Assembly: GCF_947496075.1 (NCBI RefSeq)
Contig: NZ_CANMBJ010000002.1
Coordinates: forward strand, 496,001-560,000
Reading direction: 5' to 3'
Source of the DNA: an uncultured Tateyamaria sp.
GTDB taxonomy: Bacteria > Pseudomonadota > Alphaproteobacteria > Rhodobacterales > Rhodobacteraceae
DNA: 64,000 nucleotides
Part shown: positions 45,261 through 53,117 of the stretch, one piece after another
How the letters are laid out: every line of letters starts with the position of its first letter
Position numbering within the stretch: position 1 is the first letter of the stretch
The notes under the pieces: model-generated
Databases searched by the model: none
Told to the model about the DNA's origin: nothing
Seen by the model: the letters and a program-made list of their open reading frames with translations, nothing else
Made by a program: the position numbers and the translations under genes

Positions 45261-45287
45261 GGCGGGCCCCAAGTGGCCCGCCTTTTT
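45261..45287 (+). terminator. Intrinsic terminator of phaP
   Basis: A perfect 8-bp stem, GGCGGGCC (45261-45268) with GGCCCGCC (45275-45282) and a 6-base loop, is followed by TTTTT (45283-45287). It lies 54 bases past the phaP stop. Confidence 0.9.
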
Positions 45288-45317
45288 CTTTGCCCTGGCC
45301 CGTGCCATGCTGCTGCG

Positions 45318-45764
45318 ATGACCGTCCCCTGCACAGTTGAAAAATCGGTTGTTGCGATTGTGCGCGAATTTACCGTGCTTGCATTTCGCCATCCGCAGGC
45401 GGGGGTACAATTGCCCAAGGGCACGCGTGAGCTTGGCGAGTCTCCGGAGGAGACGGCGCGGCGTGAGGTGTTCGAAGAGGTGGGGGTGGTGCTGTCGGAG
45501 CCCTTGCTTGCGCTGGGTCAATGGATCTGTCCCGACCCTACCTCGATCTGGCATGTCTTTGTTGCCGATGCGCCGCCCGGGTTGCCCCCTACGTGGAGGC
45601 ACGCGCCCACGGGCAGTGACGAGGAACGCCGCCATGTCTTTGACGTGATCTGGGTGCGGATGGGCGATGCGCTGGACGTGTTCCATCCGCTCTTTCACCC
45701 CGTCCTGAACGTGGTGTGCGCCCATCTGGATCAGGTGGGCAATACGCGCGCCAGCCAATCATAG
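45318..45764 (+). CDS. NUDIX hydrolase
   Basis: A 148-residue NUDIX pyrophosphohydrolase. The box G-x5-E-x7-REV-x-EE-x-GV is complete: from GTRELGE to REVFEEVGV, residues about 39-61. It is preceded by VQLPKGT. The substrate (a nucleoside diphosphate derivative) cannot be read. The start is the ATG at 45318; the upstream in-frame ATG at 45273 lies inside the phaP terminator. The 3' end overlaps the convergent LysR gene by 34 bases. Confidence 0.88.
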   Translation: MTVPCTVEKSVVAIVREFTVLAFRHPQAGVQLPKGTRELGESPEETARREVFEEVGVVLSEPLLALGQWICPDPTSIWHVFVADAPPGLPPTWRHAPTGSDEERRHVFDVIWVRMGDALDVFHPLFHPVLNVVCAHLDQVGNTRASQS

Positions 45765-46606
45765 ACCCGCCGCACACGCGGGATGCGCCGCAGGTCCGGG
45801 TGGGCTGTGAGCCAGAGCGGCATGCTGCCCACATCCATATCCTTTGATACTCGAACCACGCGTGGATCCGCGTCGCCCACGCGGCGTTGACCAAACCCAA
45901 TGCCGTATCCGGCCACCACCATGTGCCAGCACAGGACCTGGTCATCGCTGCGGAAGGCAAAGAAGTCGCGGCCTACCTTGAACCCACGCTGGGCAAAGCC
46001 ATCGATGATCAGGGAGCTGCGGTCATAGCCGATCATGCTGTGGTGCATCAGGTCGTCGAGCGTGTCTGGCGCGCCGTGTCTTTCGATGTAGCTGGGGGCG
46101 GCATATGCGCCAAGCGGCAGGTCCGCGATGTGTTTGGCGATCACGTCGGGCTGGGTGGGGCGGTACATGCGCAATGCGATATCCGCCTCGCGTCGCAGCA
46201 GGTTCTCGGTTGTATCGGACGCAATCACCTCGATCTCGATCCCAGGATAGGTGGCGTGCAATTCGCACAGGATCGGGGGAAGGATGAAGTTGGCGACAAC
46301 ATGGCTGGCCGTCAGTCGGACGGTGCCTGCAATCTCTTTTCCATGTCCATCGCGATCCGTCCCAAAGCGGGCGGCGGCATCGGCCATCGTTGTGGCATGT
46401 GCCAGCAGGTCGGTGCCCTCATCCGTCAGGACCATACCGCCGCTTGAGCGATCGAAAAGGCGGGTGCCCAAGGTCGCTTCGAGCTGGGCGATGTGGCGGC
46501 TGAGCGTGGGTTGGCTGCTGTTCTGTGCCCTTGCTGCGGCGGAGAGTGAGCCATGTTCAGCGACCGCGGCGAAGGATTGGATCTGGGACCAGTCTGGTTG
46601 GGTCAT
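45731..46606 (-). CDS. LysR-family transcriptional regulator
   Basis: A 291-residue LysR protein: an N-terminal winged helix with FAAVAEHGSLSAAARAQNSSQPTLSR at about residues 12-38 and the linker helix to about 85. A periplasmic-binding-like effector domain follows (GTVRLTASHVVANFILPPIL from residue about 92). It is divergent from the NAD-dependent epimerase gene at 46706, the usual position of a LysR target. The 99-base intergenic region is AT-rich and presumably carries both promoters. The effector is unknown. Confidence 0.9.
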   Translation of the reverse strand: MTQPDWSQIQSFAAVAEHGSLSAAARAQNSSQPTLSRHIAQLEATLGTRLFDRSSGGMVLTDEGTDLLAHATTMADAAARFGTDRDGHGKEIAGTVRLTASHVVANFILPPILCELHATYPGIEIEVIASDTTENLLRREADIALRMYRPTQPDVIAKHIADLPLGAYAAPSYIERHGAPDTLDDLMHHSMIGYDRSSLIIDGFAQRGFKVGRDFFAFRSDDQVLCWHMVVAGYGIGFGQRRVGDADPRVVRVSKDMDVGSMPLWLTAHPDLRRIPRVRRVYDWLARVLPT

Positions 46607-46705
46607 CTATTCATTTATGGATGGTTTGTTTTGAATTGACGTGGATCATATTCGAATTTCGTTCCTCTAGATAGGGTCCAGTTCAGAAATCGAGAGGACG
46701 AACAC

Positions 46706-47617
46706 ATGGCATCAGTCATTATTTTGGGTGCAAAGGGTCGGTTCGGGCGCGCGGCTGCGCAGGCCTTTGCAGAGGCGGGGTGGACAGTAACACGGGCCGG
46801 TCGCGGTCTCAGCGGCGCGGATTGTGTTGAGGTGGACGCGACGGACGCACAGGCACTGCAGGAGGCCTGCGTGGGGCAGGATGTGATCGTGAACGCGGTG
46901 AACCCGCCCTATGATCAATGGATGCGGACCATTCCTAAGCTGACCGATGCGGTGATTGCGGCGGCCCGTGCTGTTGGGGCGACCGTGATGATCCCGGGCA
47001 ACATTTATAACTACGGACGTCTCTTGCCGCCTGTGCTGCGGGAGGACACGCCGTGGATCGCAAATACGCGAAAGGGCGGGATTCGCATTCGTATGGAGCA
47101 GACCTATCGTGACAGTGGGGTCCGGACCATCGTGCTGCGCGGCGGCGATTTCATCGATACCCAGCAGTCGGGGAATTGGTTCGAAAGCTACATTGCGCCC
47201 AAGGCGTCGCAGGGCAAGCTGACCTATCCCGGCCCGCGGGACTGCGTACATGCCTGGGCGTTTTTGCCGGACATGGCGCGGGCCATGGTGGGCCTTGCGG
47301 AGAAACGGGATCAGTTCAGCCCGTTCGAGGAATTCTCCTTTGAAGGATACGCGCTGACGGGCGATGCGCTGATCGCGCATGTTGAAAGAATTATGTGCAA
47401 ACCGATGCGCGTGTCTCGATTGCCGTGGATCGGGGTTTGGGTGATGGGCCTCTGGTCTCCGTTGATGCGGGAAGTGTTCGAAATGAGATACCTGTGGCGC
47501 AGGCCGCATGCGATCGATGGGTCCAAGCTGCATGCTGCGTTGCCGGAGTTTCAGGCGACCCCGGTTGAGAAGGCCCTTGCTGTGTATCTGACTGAAAGTA
47601 CGGATCCGTATGTTTAG
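46706..47617 (+). CDS. NAD(P)-dependent epimerase/dehydratase-like protein (extended SDR)
   Basis: A 303-residue Rossmann protein. The nucleotide-binding motif is variant, LGAKGRFGRAAAQAF (G-x-x-G-x-x-G) near residue 7, and VDATDAQAL and NAVNPPYDQW follow. A PGNIYNYG segment stands where extended SDRs have the catalytic Tyr (Y-x-x-x-K is not evident). It could be a binding or redox-sensing SDR rather than a true epimerase. It is probably under the divergent LysR protein. Confidence 0.82.
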   Translation: MASVIILGAKGRFGRAAAQAFAEAGWTVTRAGRGLSGADCVEVDATDAQALQEACVGQDVIVNAVNPPYDQWMRTIPKLTDAVIAAARAVGATVMIPGNIYNYGRLLPPVLREDTPWIANTRKGGIRIRMEQTYRDSGVRTIVLRGGDFIDTQQSGNWFESYIAPKASQGKLTYPGPRDCVHAWAFLPDMARAMVGLAEKRDQFSPFEEFSFEGYALTGDALIAHVERIMCKPMRVSRLPWIGVWVMGLWSPLMREVFEMRYLWRRPHAIDGSKLHAALPEFQATPVEKALAVYLTESTDPYV

Positions 47618-47683
47618 GGGCTTTTCACTGCCTGAATTGCCGCAGGTGCACACACCCTTTCTTTTTTCCGATGCCGCGCCTAA

Positions 47684-47696
47684 GCTGCGTTGCAGC
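47684..47696 (+). promoter_or_regulatory. PhaR-type operator upstream of phaR
   Basis: GCTGCGTTGCAGC contains an exact CTGC-N3-GCAG (47685-47695). It lies 26 bases before the GTG start of phaR, between an upstream in-frame ATG (47671) and that GTG, so it implies autoregulation and argues that translation starts at the GTG. Confidence 0.8.
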
Positions 47697-47721
47697 ACGC
47701 GGCACCGGGGAGAACAGGCAC

Positions 47722-48279
47722 GTGACAGACAAACCAGCACCACTGTTGATCAAGCGCTATGCCAGTCGGCGGCTCTACAACACTGAAACAAGCGACTACG
47801 TGACGCTCGAGGATATCTCGGGATTCATCCGCGACGGACGCGAGGTGCAGATTGTGGACCTCAAGACCGGGGATGACCTGACCCGCCAATACTTGCTGCA
47901 GATCATCGCCGAACACGAGAGCCGGGGCGAGAGCGTTCTGCCGGTGGATGTGTTGAACGACCTGGTGCGCAGCTACATGGGCGGTGGGGCGTCCGTGGTG
48001 CCGCAGTTCCTGCAAGCCTCGTTTGAAATGCTGCGCGATGGGCAAAGCAAGGTCATGGAAAACATGAATGCCATGAACCCCATGGCCAAGATGCCTGGCT
48101 TCGATTTGATGCAGGCGCAGCAGGAGGCATTCATGAAGGCCATGACAGGTGGGTTGGGCACTGGCTGGGGCGCGTCCGGACCTGCACCTGAAGCCGAGGA
48201 CAAGGATGGTGGCGAAGACCTTGACGCCATCAAGAAACAACTGGCCGAGTTGCAGGACAAACTGTCGAAGCTGTCCTGA
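47722..48279 (+). CDS. phaR: PHA synthesis repressor PhaR
   Basis: A 185-residue regulator that binds PHA and DNA. The N-terminal PHB/PHA-accumulation DNA-binding domain is clear: LLIKRYASRRLYNTETSDYV (residues about 8-27) and LEDISGFIRDGREVQIVD. A PHB-binding helical region lies in the middle (SYMGGGASVVPQFLQ) and a coiled coil closes the protein. I use the GTG at 47722 with GGGGAGA upstream rather than the ATG at 47671, because the operator lies between. It is predicted to repress phaP and itself until granule surface titrates it. Confidence 0.92.
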   Translation: MTDKPAPLLIKRYASRRLYNTETSDYVTLEDISGFIRDGREVQIVDLKTGDDLTRQYLLQIIAEHESRGESVLPVDVLNDLVRSYMGGGASVVPQFLQASFEMLRDGQSKVMENMNAMNPMAKMPGFDLMQAQQEAFMKAMTGGLGTGWGASGPAPEAEDKDGGEDLDAIKKQLAELQDKLSKLS

Positions 48280-48284
48280 CACCC

Positions 48285-48319
48285 GAAGGCACTGATCGCC
48301 TCGAAGCGTCAGTGCCTTC
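48285..48319. terminator. Bidirectional terminator between phaR and ureG
   Basis: An 11-bp perfect stem, GAAGGCACTGA (48285-48295) with TCAGTGCCTTC (48309-48319) and a 13-base loop, lies between two convergent genes, 5 bases after the phaR stop. There is no long U-run. Confidence 0.65.
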
Positions 48320-48381
48320 TACGGCTCACTCAGGTGAGCGGTTGGGCATTGTCAGCATGTCCCGCGCCGAAACAGTGCACG

Positions 48382-49008
48382 TTACGCTGGCGTCAGCCCC
48401 AAGCCTGACAGGGCGCGAATATGCGTGATGATATCCTCCACCCCCTTGCCATGGCGTAGGGCGGCAAAGACGAAAGGCCGCGTGCCCCGCATCCGCTTTG
48501 CGTCCCGTTCCATAACCTCAAGCGAGGCCCCCACATGGGGTGCAAGATCCGTCTTGTTGATGATCAACAGGTCGGATTTGGTGATCGCAGGCCCGCCTTT
48601 GCGTGGGATTTCCTCGCCCGCTGCAGTGTCGATGACATAGAGCGTGATGTCGGCCAGCTCTGGCGAGAAGGTGGCCGAGAGGTTGTCGCCACCGCTTTCG
48701 ATCAGGATCGCTTCGACGTCCGAGTGCCGGTCCCGCATCTCCGCCACGGCGGCAAGGTTGATCGATGCATCCTCGCGGATGGCCGTGTGCGGACAGCCTC
48801 CGGTCTCAACGCCGATGATCCGGTCTTGTGGCAGGATTTGGCGACGCATCAGTTCCTCGGCATCTTCCTGTGTGTAGATGTCATTGGTGATCACACCAAT
48901 GGAATGCTGGTCCTTGAGGGCGGCGGCAAGGGCGGCGGTCAGCGTTGTCTTGCCCGCGCCCACGGGACCGCCGATGCCAATGCGAAGGGGGCCGTTGAGT
49001 TGTGTCAT
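48382..49008 (-). CDS. ureG: Urease accessory GTPase UreG
   Basis: A 208-residue SIMIBI-class GTPase that drives nickel insertion into urease. The P-loop [13 protein letters not shown] is at about residues 11-23, [15 protein letters not shown] at about 106, and [12 protein letters not shown] near residue 150 gives guanine specificity. The nickel-binding Cys-Pro-His motif is seen as [13 protein letters not shown] near residue 70. It overlaps ureF by 4 bases and is the last gene of the urease operon. Confidence 0.96.
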   Translation of the reverse strand: MTQLNGPLRIGIGGPVGAGKTTLTAALAAALKDQHSIGVITNDIYTQEDAEELMRRQILPQDRIIGVETGGCPHTAIREDASINLAAVAEMRDRHSDVEAILIESGGDNLSATFSPELADITLYVIDTAAGEEIPRKGGPAITKSDLLIINKTDLAPHVGASLEVMERDAKRMRGTRPFVFAALRHGKGVEDIITHIRALSGLGLTPA

Positions 49009-49634
49009 GTGCGAAAGATCCGAGGCTGGAGGGTTTCGTGGCGCATGGCCGCGATGTCGGCGGCGAAGCTGGTGGAGGAGATCGCGTCAAGCGGCGTCAC
49101 TTGCGCGTCTCTTGCGGTGGCAGCGATGGTGGGGGCAAGGGCTGCCAGCACCCGCTGGCCGTCAGTTTGGCCGAGGGGCAGGGCGCGTTGGGTGACCGAA
49201 ACGAGGTTCGATGCGAAGGCGTGCAGATAAAGCGGCAGGGCATCGGCCAGCGGGATGTCCATGGCGTGGGCGGCAGTGCCGACGGCAACGGGATAAGTGA
49301 GGCCCGTGATCTTGATCCCCCAGACGGTGCGGGCGGTGTCACAGAAAGCCGCGCCCTGCAGGTCGGTTTCCTTGAGCCGTTCTGCACTGGCGGCAAAAGC
49401 GCGGGCCGTTGCATCGACATGTGCCGGTGTGTCCGCGTCATAAGCTGCGGACAGCAGGATCGCATCCGCACGGCCAGAGCCATGGGTGAGCAGCGCCTCC
49501 AGCCAGTCTTGCAGTGTTTCGGCGTCCGTGACCGTCTCATCCGCGATGACCTGTTCCAACCCATGCGAATAAGCAAATGCGCCCACCGGGAAGGCGGGCG
49601 ACAGCCATTGCATGAGTGTCAGCGCGTGGCTCAT
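49005..49634 (-). CDS. ureF: Urease accessory protein UreF
   Basis: A 209-residue helical urease chaperone that bridges UreD and UreG. Landmarks are [21 protein letters not shown] at the N-terminus and a final LQPRIFRT; the C-terminal Arg is typical. The ATG at 49634 overlaps the ureE stop (ATGA); an upstream extension to 49829 lies in ureE and is spurious. Length is normal. Confidence 0.93.
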   Translation of the reverse strand: MSHALTLMQWLSPAFPVGAFAYSHGLEQVIADETVTDAETLQDWLEALLTHGSGRADAILLSAAYDADTPAHVDATARAFAASAERLKETDLQGAAFCDTARTVWGIKITGLTYPVAVGTAAHAMDIPLADALPLYLHAFASNLVSVTQRALPLGQTDGQRVLAALAPTIAATARDAQVTPLDAISSTSFAADIAAMRHETLQPRIFRT

Positions 49635-50086
49635 GTATGGCTGTGTGAATGATCGTGCCCGTGGGTGCGCCCGTGGCCATAGGCACCGCCCTCGGGGGTG
49701 AACGGTTCCACCACTTCGCGTGTGGTTGCCCCGATCTTGGCCAACATGTCGGCCATGACGTGATCGCGCCGGATCAGCAGGCGATCCGCTTCGATCTGGC
49801 AAGGGGTGTGGCGATTGCCGATGTGCCACGCGATACGGTGCAGGCTTTCGCCGGTGACTTCCAGAAGAGGCTCAGGGGCGGCCTCGATCATGATCTCGGA
49901 TTTGTCCGTGGCGATGAGCGCACCGCCATGGTCGAGCGATGTGGTCTGGGGCAGGTCAACCAAGAGCTGAGCACCGGAGGCAAGTGTCAGGACTTTGCGC
50001 CGCAGAAAGCGGTCTTCGTAGGTGAGCGACACGTGGTCGCTCACCTGACCGTGAGTGTGACTGTGGTAGTGTTGGGCTGTCAGCAT
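49631..50086 (-). CDS. ureE: Urease accessory nickel metallochaperone UreE
   Basis: A 151-residue UreE that delivers nickel. The N-terminal peptide-binding domain is followed by the metal-binding domain with AWHIGNRHTPCQIE near residue 88 (conserved GNRH) and DHVMADMLAKIG. The C-terminus is His-rich ([15 protein letters not shown]), able to hold several Ni ions. It overlaps ureF by 4 bases and follows the small DUF1127 gene by 16. Confidence 0.94.
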   Translation of the reverse strand: MLTAQHYHSHTHGQVSDHVSLTYEDRFLRRKVLTLASGAQLLVDLPQTTSLDHGGALIATDKSEIMIEAAPEPLLEVTGESLHRIAWHIGNRHTPCQIEADRLLIRRDHVMADMLAKIGATTREVVEPFTPEGGAYGHGRTHGHDHSHSHT

Positions 50087-50102
50087 GGGGTGGCCCCCGT
50101 GC

Positions 50103-50273
50103 TTACGACCAATCCCCGTTGATCATGATCTGATGCGCCGCATCGCGTCGCTTTATTCCACGGGCTTTCAGTTCCGCATCCGTCAGGGCGTAGACCGCCT
50201 GTGTTTGCGCCAGCGCGCCGTGCGGCAGGCTGATGGAACTTAGGAATGCGGCGAGTCGCTGAAAGAGGGTCAT
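50103..50273 (-). CDS. Small DUF1127-like protein inside the urease operon
   Basis: A 56-residue protein beginning MTLFQRLAAFLSSISLP and containing ALTDAELKARGIKRRDAAH. The pattern 'L(T/S)DxELxxRGIxR' is the core of DUF1127 (YjiS-like), Arg-rich small proteins common in alphaproteobacteria and in some cases RNA-binding. AGGTG lies just before the ATG at 50273. It sits between ureC and ureE on the same strand. Its role in urease expression is unknown. Confidence 0.72.
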   Translation of the reverse strand: MTLFQRLAAFLSSISLPHGALAQTQAVYALTDAELKARGIKRRDAAHQIMINGDWS

Positions 50274-50426
50274 GGGGCACCTGTTTTGTTTCTCCTTCTG
50301 GCATGTAGGCGATGTTTTGCTGCGCGGTCAGATGCGCGCACGCATAGCCGCATTTCGTGAGGCGCATGATTTCAGATTTCTTCAGCGTGGCGAGGGTAGC
50401 CCCCGGCCGCGGGTAGCAGAGTAGCT

Positions 50427-50467
50427 CCCGCCCATGGGGGCGGTCGGGGGCTGCCCCCATGGGCGGG
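50427..50467 (-). promoter_or_regulatory. 15-bp-stem hairpin between ureC and the DUF1127 gene
   Basis: The arms CCCGCCCATGGGGGC (50427-50441) and GCCCCCATGGGCGGG (50453-50467) pair perfectly around 11 bases, 25 bases after the ureC stop. With no U-run it could stabilise the ureC mRNA end or partly stop transcription before the accessory genes. Confidence 0.65.
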
Positions 50468-50492
50468 CGTGACGGATAAGGGCTGGTTCGCC

Positions 50493-52253
50493 TCAAAACA
50501 AGAAATACCGCTGCGCCATCGGCAAAACTTCTGCCGGTTGACAGGTTAGCAATTCGCCATCCGCCCGCACCTCGTAAGTCTCAGGATGTACCTCGACATG
50601 CGGTGTCGCATCGTTCAGCTTGAGGTCCTTCTTACCGATGTTCCGGGTGTTCTGGACCGCAACCGTGTCCTTCGCCAAACCCAGCGAAGCGCCAATCCCT
50701 TCGGCTTGCGCGGCGGCGGACACGAACGTAACGGCGGAGCGTTCGACCGACCGGCCATAGGCCCCGAACATGGGACGGGTATAGACCGGCTGCGGCGTCG
50801 GGATGGATGCGTTCGGATCCCCCATCTGGGCGCATGCGATGGTGCCGCCCAGCAGCACCATCTCGGGCTTCACCCCGAAGAACGCGGTGTTCCACAGGCA
50901 CAGGTCCGCGCGTTTGCCGACTTCGATCGACCCGATCTCGTGGCTGATCCCGTGCGCAATCGCCGGGTTGATCGTGTATTTGGCGATGTAGCGGCGCACG
51001 CGCATATTGTCGTTGTCGCCGGTTTCTTCGGGCAGCGGCCCGCGCTGTTTCTTCATCTTGTCAGCCGTTTGCCAGGTGCGGATCAGCACCTCGCCCACGC
51101 GGCCCATGGCTTGACTGTCGGATGCGATGATCGAGAACGCGCCCATGTCGTGCAGAATGTCTTCGGCGGCGATGGTCTCGCGCCGGATGCGGCTTTCGGC
51201 AAAGGCTACATCCTCTGGGATGGATTTGTCGAGGTGATGGCAGACCATGAGCATGTCTAGATGCTCTTCGAGCGTGTTCACGGTGAATGGGCGCGTTGGG
51301 TTGGTGGAGGAGGGGAGGACGTGTTCCTCCCCGCAGATTTTGATAATGTCCGGCGCGTGCCCGCCACCTGCGCCCTCGGTGTGGAAGGCGTGGATGGTGC
51401 GGCCTTTCATGGCGGCGACGGTGTTTTCGACAAAGCCGCTTTCGTTCAATGTATCGGTATGGATCATCACCTGTACGTCCATGTCGTCTGCGACTGACAG
51501 GCAGCAGTCGATGGCGCCAGGGGTGGTGCCCCAATCCTCGTGTAGTTTCATCGCACAGGCGCCTGCCTTGACCTGTTCTTCCAAGGCGGCGGGGAGGGAG
51601 GCGTTGCCTTTGCCCGCAAATGCGAGGTTCATGGGGAAGGCATCAGCGGCCTGCAACATACGGCCCAAGTGCCAAGGCCCGGGGGTCACTGTCGTCGCGA
51701 GTGTACCGTGCGCTGGGCCGGTGCCGCCGCCTAGCATGGTGGTGAGGCCGGAATGCAGCGCATCCTCGATCTGCTGCGGGCAAATGAAGTGGATGTGGCT
51801 GTCAAAGCCCCCGGCCGTCAGGATCTTGCCCTCGCCCGCGATGGCTTCGGTTCCCGGCCCGATAATGATGTTGACGCCCGGCTGCGTGTCGGGATTGCCC
51901 GCCTTGCCCACGGCAGCGATGCGCCCGTCTTTCAAGCCCACATCCGCTTTGTAGATACCCGTCCAGTCCACGATCAGCGCGTTGGTGATGACGGTATCGA
52001 CAGCGCCGTCCGCCCGTGTGACTTGAGACTGCCCCATCCCGTCACGGATGACCTTGCCACCGCCGAACTTGACCTCTTCGCCATAGAGCATGGCGTTGTC
52101 ACCGCTGCCGCCGGTGGAGGCTTGGCCCGCTGCCTCGGCGGTCAGGTCACGCTCAACCTCAATGATCAGGTCCGTGTCGGCAAGCCGCACCTTGTCGCCC
52201 GTGGTGGGGCCGAACATGGCGGCGTAGTCGCGGCGGGAGATGGATGTGGGCAT
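50493..52253 (-). CDS. ureC: Urease alpha subunit (catalytic)
   Basis: A 586-residue catalytic subunit that hydrolyses urea at a di-nickel site. Seen are [12 protein letters not shown] (Ni-binding His pair), the carbamylated Lys in [11 protein letters not shown] (Lys236), [25 protein letters not shown] and the flap [20 protein letters not shown]. All active-site residues are present. It is longer than Klebsiella UreC (567) because about 18 Ala/Gly-rich residues are inserted at about 39-56, before [10 protein letters not shown]. The ATG at 52253 is 1 base from the stop of the upstream lipoprotein gene. Confidence 0.96.
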   Translation of the reverse strand: MPTSISRRDYAAMFGPTTGDKVRLADTDLIIEVERDLTAEAAGQASTGGSGDNAMLYGEEVKFGGGKVIRDGMGQSQVTRADGAVDTVITNALIVDWTGIYKADVGLKDGRIAAVGKAGNPDTQPGVNIIIGPGTEAIAGEGKILTAGGFDSHIHFICPQQIEDALHSGLTTMLGGGTGPAHGTLATTVTPGPWHLGRMLQAADAFPMNLAFAGKGNASLPAALEEQVKAGACAMKLHEDWGTTPGAIDCCLSVADDMDVQVMIHTDTLNESGFVENTVAAMKGRTIHAFHTEGAGGGHAPDIIKICGEEHVLPSSTNPTRPFTVNTLEEHLDMLMVCHHLDKSIPEDVAFAESRIRRETIAAEDILHDMGAFSIIASDSQAMGRVGEVLIRTWQTADKMKKQRGPLPEETGDNDNMRVRRYIAKYTINPAIAHGISHEIGSIEVGKRADLCLWNTAFFGVKPEMVLLGGTIACAQMGDPNASIPTPQPVYTRPMFGAYGRSVERSAVTFVSAAAQAEGIGASLGLAKDTVAVQNTRNIGKKDLKLNDATPHVEVHPETYEVRADGELLTCQPAEVLPMAQRYFLF

Positions 52254-52254
52254 G

Positions 52255-52725
52255 TCAGGTCTCCGAGCTTGGGACATGTTTTGCGATGATCGCGTCTATG
52301 TCGACTGGCTCGCTCGCAAAAAGGGATGTGTCAGGTGTTAGCGTTCCGATAGAGACGCCGTCTCGTTTGACGTCTTCAACAAGCAGTGTGGCTGTTGGCT
52401 TGCCCGGACAATAGATATCGGCCAACAATGAGCGCCCATACTCCATTGCAATTGTATAACCGCCGCACTTTGTGCCGTCGGGCAGTTGCGCGCGTACATT
52501 GCATCCAACAAAGCAAGTGCCGCGCCGCACTTCGAGCAAGGCCATGCCTGACGGGCCTTGAACAGTTGTGCTTGGAGTGCATGCAGCGATCAAAGGAATG
52601 GCAAGCAATGCAGACGCCCGGGCCGCGCAGCGGACCGGATCACGCCCGACCCGCCCCCCAGGGCGGGCGTGATACGCCCACCCTCGGGCCGGGCGTGATC
52701 CTCTGTTCGGTGTGTGACAGATCAT
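52255..52725 (-). CDS. Lipoprotein of unknown function, coupled to ureC, with a repeat in its signal region
   Basis: A 156-residue lipoprotein. The hydrophobic stretch [11 protein letters not shown] ends in a lipobox with Cys at residue 49, and the mature part has cysteines in [15 protein letters not shown] and DIYCPG. The start ATG at 52725 overlaps the stop of the AhpD-like gene (ATGA), and no other in-frame ATG precedes the lipobox. The unusually long 37-residue n-region is Arg/Gly-rich and largely encoded by a palindromic repeat (52637-52701). Its stop is 1 base from the ureC start. The function is unknown. Confidence 0.62.
   Translation of the reverse strand: MICHTPNRGSRPARGWAYHARPGGRVGRDPVRCAARASALLAIPLIAACTPSTTVQGPSGMALLEVRRGTCFVGCNVRAQLPDGTKCGGYTIAMEYGRSLLADIYCPGKPTATLLVEDVKRDGVSIGTLTPDTSLFASEPVDIDAIIAKHVPSSET
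52637..52701. repeat. 65-bp palindromic element within the lipoprotein coding region
   Basis: Perfect 12-bp outer arms GGATCACGCCCG (52637-52648) and CGGGCGTGATCC (52690-52701) enclose a second GC-rich dyad (CCCGCCC/GGGCGGG). It lies between the start codon and lipobox of the lipoprotein gene. A GGGCGGGCGTGA segment in it recurs in the hairpin after ureC. Confidence 0.7.
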
Positions 52726-53117
52726 ACTTGGAAAACCTCATCCACCGGCACCTGCATCGCTGTCACCAGCCCGTTGGTCTGCATCGCCATGCCGATCACG
52801 CTCAGCAACTCGCCGTGCTGCGCCAGCGTCATCCCCTTTCCATTGGCCGCAGCCGTGTGGGAGTGGATGCAATATTCACACCCGTTCGCCACGGACACGG
52901 CGATATACAGCATCTCCTTGACCAGCGGATCCAGCTCGCCCGGACCCATCACCTCTTTCAACCGCGCCCAAGTGGACGCCAGCAGCGCCGGATCATTGGC
53001 CAACGCCCGCCAGAAGTTATTGATGTAATCCGTGCCACGGGTTGCACGAATGTCGTCGAAAACGGCCAGCACCTCGGCGCTGGCCTCCTCGTCCGATATG
53101 AGTGGCAGGGTTGCCAT
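52722..53117 (-). CDS. AhpD-like carboxymuconolactone-decarboxylase family protein
   Basis: A 131-residue AhpD-fold protein. The redox motif is CEYCIHSH (C-x-x-C-x3-H) near residue 77 within MLYIAVSVANGCEYC, typical of peroxidase-related AhpD-like proteins that reduce peroxides or relay thiols. The ATG at 53117 shares TGATG with the cyclase stop, and its own stop overlaps the lipoprotein start. The longer frame to 53258 is antisense-like and not used. It is embedded in the urease operon. Confidence 0.85.
   Translation of the reverse strand: MATLPLISDEEASAEVLAVFDDIRATRGTDYINNFWRALANDPALLASTWARLKEVMGPGELDPLVKEMLYIAVSVANGCEYCIHSHTAAANGKGMTLAQHGELLSVIGMAMQTNGLVTAMQVPVDEVFQV

Noticed and set aside
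50080-50496. 138-residue minus-strand frame between ureE and ureC
   Set aside because: A different frame in the same stretch encodes the DUF1127-like protein with a recognisable core and ribosome-binding site.
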